Notes under the pieces: generated by a model
Database searches by the model: none
Seen by the model: only the letters and a program-made list of their open reading frames with translations
Told to the model about the DNA's origin: nothing
Position numbers and translations under genes: made by a program
Origin: Prasinococcaceae sp. CCMP 1430
Taxonomy: Eukaryota > Prasinodermophyta > Palmophyllophyceae > Prasinococcales > Prasinococcaceae
Reading direction: 5' to 3'
Assembly: GCA_013416795.1 (NCBI GenBank)
Contig: RQSC01000116.1
Location: forward strand, 9,616 to 73,615
Length of the DNA: 64,000 nucleotides
Part shown: piece after piece, positions 59,610 through 64,000 of the stretch
Layout: the number at the start of each line of letters is the position of its first letter
Position numbering within the stretch: the stretch's first letter is position 1

Positions 59610-60075
59610 CCCCGCGCCGCCGTCCCCGCTGCGGCCGCCGCGGCCTTCGCCGTTGAGACCATCCTCGCGAAGCTCGGGCTGTTAGAGGACAGAGCGCCGG
59701 ACGGGTCGACGGCCGCGTTCGCTGCCGGGGCCGGCAGGGACGGGGATCCGTTTGCCTTCGCGGCCACGCAGAGCGAATTCGCTGGCGGTGGCCTAACACG
59801 CGGGCGCTTGGTTGAAATGCGCCACTTGGCGCCGCTATTGTCAGACGCAGATTTGGAGCACGTGCTTCGTTCGTTCGTGAAGGCGCAGGAGCGGCGAGAG
59901 TGTGCTGGCGCGCGCTGGTGGGTTGACGCCAACGACACGGATGTCACCGGTGCGCCGAACGCGACGAGCAACGTCGGAGCGCGTCAGTGTGAGTTCACGG
60001 GCTCGGTGATCAACGCCGGCCTTTTCAAGACAGGGACCACGTCTACCACGGCTGCTCTCAAGAAGCTCGGATACC
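59610..60075 (+). CDS. sulfotransferase-like fragment, truncated at both ends
   Basis: The frame ends [24 protein letters not shown] directly before the N at 60076. GLFKTGTTS is the 5'-phosphosulfate-binding loop of PAPS-dependent sulfotransferases, and the following helix and LGY also fit. Upstream residues ([32 protein letters not shown]) are plausible protein but unassigned. No ATG is found in frame; the open frame extends left over the DRG2 5' region. The catalytic and 3'-phosphate-binding parts are absent, so this is the left part of a gene cut by the join. Confidence 0.55.
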
Positions 60076-60076
60076 N
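60076..60076. other. single undetermined base (N), probable assembly join
   Basis: One n. The sulfotransferase-like frame breaks off exactly here, and to the right the sequence is intron or 5' region of eIF2-alpha, whose first exon is also missing. Confidence 0.7.
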
Positions 60077-60200
60077 AGAGCGCGGTGCCGCCCGCCGCCG
60101 CTGCGGCCTGCACGCGCGCGCGCGCTGACGCCTGCGCCTGCGCACAAACCGCCCCAACGGCTGCCGCCCTGTCCCGTCCCCCGTGCGCGCCCGCCTACAG

Positions 60201-61366
60201 ATGCGCAGCGGTTTCCGGAAGTGGACGAGGTCGTCATGGTGCAGGTGCGGGCGCTGTCGCTGCCGCGCCGCCGAGACCGTGACTGCGCCGCTGCGGGTGC
60301 CGCCACCGCCGCGAGCTCTGAGGAGGGGACATTTGCTGTAGGGTTCGCGCCGCTGCCGCACCGTGGGCGCGTCCGTGCGCCGGCTGTGCTCGGCCGCGCC
60401 GATCCCCTCGTGAACTGCGCACGCTCGCTCCGCCTCGCGCGGTGGGTCGTCCTGACCCCTCTCTCTCCTTCACAGGTCAAGAGCATCGCAGAGATGGGAG
60501 CGTACGTGTCCCTGCTCGAGTACAACAACATCGAAGGCATGATCCTGCTCTCCGAGCTGTCGCGCCGCCGCATCCGCTCGATCGGCAAGCTTCTGAAGGT
60601 CGGCCGCCAGGAGCCGGTCATGGTGCTGCGCGTGGACAAGGAGAAGGGCTACATCGACCTGTCGAAGCGCCGCGTGAGCCCGGAGGACGTCGAGGCCGCG
60701 GAGGCCAAGTACAACAAGAGCAAAATGGTGCACTCGATCATGCGCCACGTGAGCGAGACCGAGGGCGTGCAGCTGGATTACTTGTACGAGCAGCTTGGCT
60801 GGCCGCTGTACAAGAAGTACGGCCATGCGTACGGCGCCTTCCAGCAGATCGTGACCGACCCCACCGTGCTGGATGGGCTGACGCGCGTGGATGAGGAGGG
60901 CAACGAGGTGGCGTGCGAGCAGCTCGAGGCCAACGTGCGCACTGCGCTGCTCAAGGGAATCAAACGCCGCATGACCCCGCAGCCGCTCAAGATCCGCGCG
61001 GATCTGGACATCACGTGCTTCGACTTCGATGGCGTACTCCGCATTCAGGACGCGATGCGGGCCGGTGAGGCCGCGAGCACCGAGGAGTGCCAGGTGAAGT
61101 GCAAGCTGGTGGCGCCGCCACTGTACGTGCTCGCCACGTCCACCCTCAACAAGGAGGAGGGCATCACTGCGCTGGAGAAGGGCATCGAGGCGATGCAGGC
61201 CGTCGAGGGTGTGCGGCTCATCGTCAAGGAGGCGCCGCGCGCAATTTCCGAGCGCGACGACCGGCTGCTCGCCAAGCAGCTCGAGGATCTGGCCAACCAA
61301 AACCAGGAGCAGGACGGCGACGAGGACGAGGAGGAGGAGGGCATGGGCTCGCTGCCGGATGTGTAG
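60201..61366 (+). CDS. EIF2S1: translation initiation factor eIF2 alpha, first exon missing
   Basis: Alpha subunit of the eIF2 GTPase that delivers initiator tRNA; phosphorylation of Ser51 blocks recycling. Exon 60201-60244 encodes QRFPEVDEVVMVQ, entered in phase 2 after a CTGAC branch point and CTACAG acceptor. Exon 60476-61366 continues VKSIAEMGAYVSLLEYNN and ILLSELSRRRIRSIGKL, which includes the conserved Ser51 context LSELSRRRIRS. The S1 domain, helical domain and alpha/beta domain are complete, and the tail is acidic (EQDGDEDEEEEGMG). Donor GTGCGG. The initiating exon, normally about 10 residues, lies at or beyond the N at 60076. Confidence 0.93.
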
Positions 61367-61549
61367 GCGGCGCGCCGTGCACAAACACACACATTGTAAT
61401 TCGAACGAGCCACGCGCGGCCATCGACAAGTGCTGACGCGCGGCTCCAATGGGCGCGAGCTGACCTGGCCGTCTCGGCACTGTTGCGCGTGGTGTGTCAT
61501 ATTATTAGGGGTGCCGCGAAGCGCTGAGCTCTTGCCGCAACGGCGCTGC

Positions 61550-64000
61550 TCACTTGGCTGGCGCCGCCTCCGCGTCGGCGTCGGCGTCGGGCGCGCGGAG
61601 GTGCGGCAGCTGCGCGGTCCACGCCTGCAGCTCCTCACGTTCCTCCTCGGTGACGGGCTCGTACTTGGCGAGGTGCGCGATAAACTCGCTCACACACAGC
61701 GGCTTCTCCCGCAAGCGCGAGATGCGGCGCGGCGTGAGGACGGCGCGAATGACGTTCTGGATGGTGCCTGGCGTGTGGTTGGTGCTGATGTGCGCCAGCG
61801 TGGAGATGTCGAAGGCGTGATCGAGGCGGCCGCCGTGCTTGACCAATAAGCTCTCGTATAACGACTGGACGCTCCCGTAGTCGGGGACGGGCGTGTATAT
61901 GACCTTGTCGAAGAAGTCCATGAAGGCCTTGTTGTCCTTGACCGCCTTGCCTTTGGGCTTCGGGCCCAGGATGAGCTGTGGCTTGTTAGAGTTGCCCACG
62001 ATGACCACTTGCTCACCCGGGCTCAGCGATTTGTACTCCTTGAGAAGCTCCTTCTTGATGCGCCCAGGCGCCTCCTTTGTGCCGAACTCCTTCACCATCT
62101 TCTTGTCGCTCACGAAGACCTTCTCTGCCTCGTCGATGTAGATGATGGCCGGCGCCATGGTGCGCGCGACCTTGAACACCATGTGTATGAGCAGGTTGAC
62201 GGCCTTGCCAGGGTACTTGGTGTCGGTGTTGCGCGGTGACAGGTTGAAAAATGTGGCGCCCGTGGCCGCAGCGGCCGCATGTGTGAGCAAGGTCTTGCCC
62301 GAGGCTGACGTGCCATACAGCAGCACCGCCTTCGTGGGTGGCGCCTTGCGGTGCACCTCCTTGGATCCCAGCGGCAGCACGACGTACTCGGTCACCTGCT
62401 GGCGCACCTGCGCCATTGAGGGCTGCGGGGTCGCGTTGGCGCTCTCCAGCGTCGCGCCCAGGTAGTTGAACGCGCCCACGTAGTCGGCGATCTCATGCTG
62501 CGGGTAGGGCTGGATGATGTTGTTCATCACAAGCTCTGAGTACAGACTCTCAATGGAGCGGTCTGCGGTGGGGTCCTTCTTTCCCTTGCCTTTCTTGCCC
62601 TTCTTGCCCTTGTCCTGCTTCCCCTTCTTCCCCTTCTTTCCCTTCTTTCCTTTCTTGCCCTTTCCTTTCTTCTTCTTGCCCTTCTTGCCCAGTTTGACGG
62701 CGCGCTCGGCCTCAACCATCTCCTTGAGGTTCTGCAGCAGCACGATCATCTCCCGATCGACCTCTTGGCGAATCTCCTCGAGCACTACCGGCCGCAAGTC
62801 GTCCTTGACCAGCTCGGCGTCGTACTTCTGGAAAAAATTGGCGCTGTCGTCCTTTCCCTGCCATGTTCCCAGGTACTCGGCGACAGCGTCATGAATGTCC
62901 TGCAGAAATATGTTGGGTAGCGCCTCCTCGTCGCTCGCGTCCTCCTCCTCTGTGTCCTTCTTGCCGGCTTTGCCGCCCTTGCCTTTGGCACCCTTGCCTT
63001 TGGCGCCCTTGCCCTTGGCGCCCTTGCCCTTGGCGTCCTTGCCTTTGGCGCCCTTGCCCTTGGCATCCTTGCCCTTGGCATCCTTGCCCTTGGCGTCCTT
63101 GCCCTTGGCGTCGGCCTTCGCATCCCCTCCTTCCGTGTCCTCCGGCTCCTCCTTGGGTGGCGGATTCAGAATGAGTTTGGAGCCGCCCTCGTCTTGGCTA
63201 GGGAAGTCCGGGTAGTTACCCGACTCGGGGTTGCGATTCTCCACGAACCACGTGTTGATCTTGTCCTGGATCGTCTCGCGCATCTCCTGCCCCTCGACGT
63301 CGCGCACCTTGGCCTTGAGCGTCACAATCGCGTTCTCGTACTCGGTGAAGTTGTCAGCTTGCACAAGGCGGCGCCGTTCGAGGTTCTTGTGCACCTTGAG
63401 CACCGGGTCGACCGCGGCGTCTCGCGACGGCTTGCGCATGCCAATGAACACCAGCTCTGAGTGCATGGCCTGGCGCATGCGCAGGCGCGCGAGCCAGCCG
63501 CGAACGGCCGCCTGAACGCGCACGGCGGCCTCTGCGCGGCTCATTGGCTCCACGCCCATTCGTTGGAGCCGCAGCTCGTGCGCTTGCTGCTCCTTGATGG
63601 AGCGCATCACGCGCGCGCGCTCCCGCCCCTGCCGGCCGCGCTCGTTGACCTGGATGACGCGGATGGCCTCGTCCTCGTCGAGTGGAAGGAGGACAGGCGG
63701 CCCGTGCTCCTCAGGCACGCTCACCTGGAACTTTTCTATGAGCGCCCCGAGGAACTTTTTGCGCTCGCCCAGCTCCTTTGAGCGGTCCTCGGTGAAGAAC
63801 TTCGGCACCGTGACCTCGAGCACGTCGGGTGTCAACTTGAGGTCCACCAGGATGCTGTCGAGGTGCACCACGTCGTTGCCACCGTTGAGCTTGACCATCG
63901 CAGCGCGCACCTCGAGCACACGGCCCATGCACGCCTCCAGCGCCTTCTTCACCGTAAAACGCTTCTGCGGGTGCACCATTTGGTCGTAGCACTCGCTCAG
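61550..64000 (-). CDS. DRC11: dynein regulatory complex subunit DRC11 (IQCA1), 5' cut by window
   Basis: Nexin-dynein regulatory complex component of motile cilia with an AAA-type domain. The frame is open to the window edge (ECYDQMVHPQKR), so the true N terminus lies outside. In order: helical N-terminal domain, IQ motif AEAAVRVQAAVRGWLARL, acidic-basic linker with KGKDA repeats, a conserved block NIFLQDIHDAVAEYLGTWQG, a second Lys/Gly tract, then the AAA domain with Walker A GTSASGKT and Walker B IIYIDEAE. Walker A and B look complete. At least 816 residues. This gene is the strongest sign that the organism builds a motile flagellum. Convergent with eIF2-alpha. Confidence 0.92.
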   Translation of the reverse strand: MSECYDQMVHPQKRFTVKKALEACMGRVLEVRAAMVKLNGGNDVVHLDSILVDLKLTPDVLEVTVPKFFTEDRSKELGERKKFLGALIEKFQVSVPEEHGPPVLLPLDEDEAIRVIQVNERGRQGRERARVMRSIKEQQAHELRLQRMGVEPMSRAEAAVRVQAAVRGWLARLRMRQAMHSELVFIGMRKPSRDAAVDPVLKVHKNLERRRLVQADNFTEYENAIVTLKAKVRDVEGQEMRETIQDKINTWFVENRNPESGNYPDFPSQDEGGSKLILNPPPKEEPEDTEGGDAKADAKGKDAKGKDAKGKDAKGKGAKGKDAKGKGAKGKGAKGKGAKGKGGKAGKKDTEEEDASDEEALPNIFLQDIHDAVAEYLGTWQGKDDSANFFQKYDAELVKDDLRPVVLEEIRQEVDREMIVLLQNLKEMVEAERAVKLGKKGKKKKGKGKKGKKGKKGKKGKQDKGKKGKKGKGKKDPTADRSIESLYSELVMNNIIQPYPQHEIADYVGAFNYLGATLESANATPQPSMAQVRQQVTEYVVLPLGSKEVHRKAPPTKAVLLYGTSASGKTLLTHAAAAATGATFFNLSPRNTDTKYPGKAVNLLIHMVFKVARTMAPAIIYIDEAEKVFVSDKKMVKEFGTKEAPGRIKKELLKEYKSLSPGEQVVIVGNSNKPQLILGPKPKGKAVKDNKAFMDFFDKVIYTPVPDYGSVQSLYESLLVKHGGRLDHAFDISTLAHISTNHTPGTIQNVIRAVLTPRRISRLREKPLCVSEFIAHLAKYEPVTEEEREELQAWTAQLPHLRAPDADADAEAAPAK
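62575..62700 (-). repeat. coding Lys/Gly tract (KKGKKGK units)
   Basis: Tandem 9-nt units inside DRC11 encode KKGKKGKKGK with one KQDKG interruption. Strongly basic and low complexity, lying between the IQ region and the AAA domain. Confidence 0.8.
62955..63115 (-). repeat. coding 15-nt minisatellite (KGKDA/KGKGA units)
   Basis: About eleven tandem units in DRC11, encoding KGKDA or KGKGA. Units differ by one Asp/Gly change and some by synonymous bases (CCTTTG against CCCTTG), showing partial homogenisation. Confidence 0.85.

Noticed and set aside
62955-63115. Tandem array as a non-coding satellite
   Set aside because: It stays in frame within DRC11 and keeps the KGKDA/KGKGA pattern.

Overview
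This is nuclear DNA from a GC-rich, photosynthetic, flagellated eukaryote, most likely a microalga. Spliceosomal introns interrupt about 17 genes. Plastid functions are present: a VTE6-type phytyl-phosphate kinase, a lumenal protein with a twin-arginine signal, a WCRKC thioredoxin and MurG. A motile cilium is implied by DRC11/IQCA1 and large IQ/coiled-coil proteins. Introns share a G|GTGCGT donor, a CTGAC branch point and a CAG acceptor; telo-box motifs (TTTAGGG/AGGGTTT) lie between genes. This would fit a prasinophyte-like green alga, but lineage cannot be proven from the window, and other GC-rich algae such as haptophytes remain possible.

Layout. 1-7 kb: epimerase (cut by the window edge), MFS transporter, YrdC/Sua5, WCRKC thioredoxin, a broken BPNT1-like gene running in frame into a BSD-domain gene. 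7-17 kb: USP39/SAD1, a membrane-anchored Gfo/Idh/MocA oxidoreductase, a small two-exon gene, a lumenal DUF6816-like protein, a BRE1-like protein. 17-26 kb: mitochondrial ATP synthase epsilon, a CHCHD2-like twin-CX9C protein, a triple-KH RNA-binding protein, ARMC6, an ankyrin protein, a PLAC8-like cysteine-rich protein. 26-39.6 kb: HEATR6, a SET/LSMT-like protein, a truncated WW protein divergent from a VOC (glyoxalase-like) protein, a plastid At4g37920-like protein, MoaC/CNX3, a small two-TM protein, VTE6. 39.6-43.8 kb is repeat-rich with little coding evidence. 43.8-64 kb: a giant IQ-repeat protein, TIP41/TIPRL, an intron-containing murG, an adenylate-kinase-like IQ protein, a TPR protein, an unrecognised two-exon gene, DRG2, a sulfotransferase fragment, eIF2-alpha, DRC11.

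These are mostly unrelated housekeeping, organelle and ciliary genes packed tightly on both strands; there is no operon-like pathway. The most notable single item is MurG, the lipid II-forming glycosyltransferase of peptidoglycan synthesis, carried as a nuclear gene with a spliceosomal intron and a transit-peptide-like N terminus, which implies plastid peptidoglycan. Three single N positions (4992, 32392, 60076) each fall where genes break off and look like assembly joins. Exon coordinates given in the entries come from splice signals plus reading-frame arithmetic by eye; no alignment or transcript data were available.
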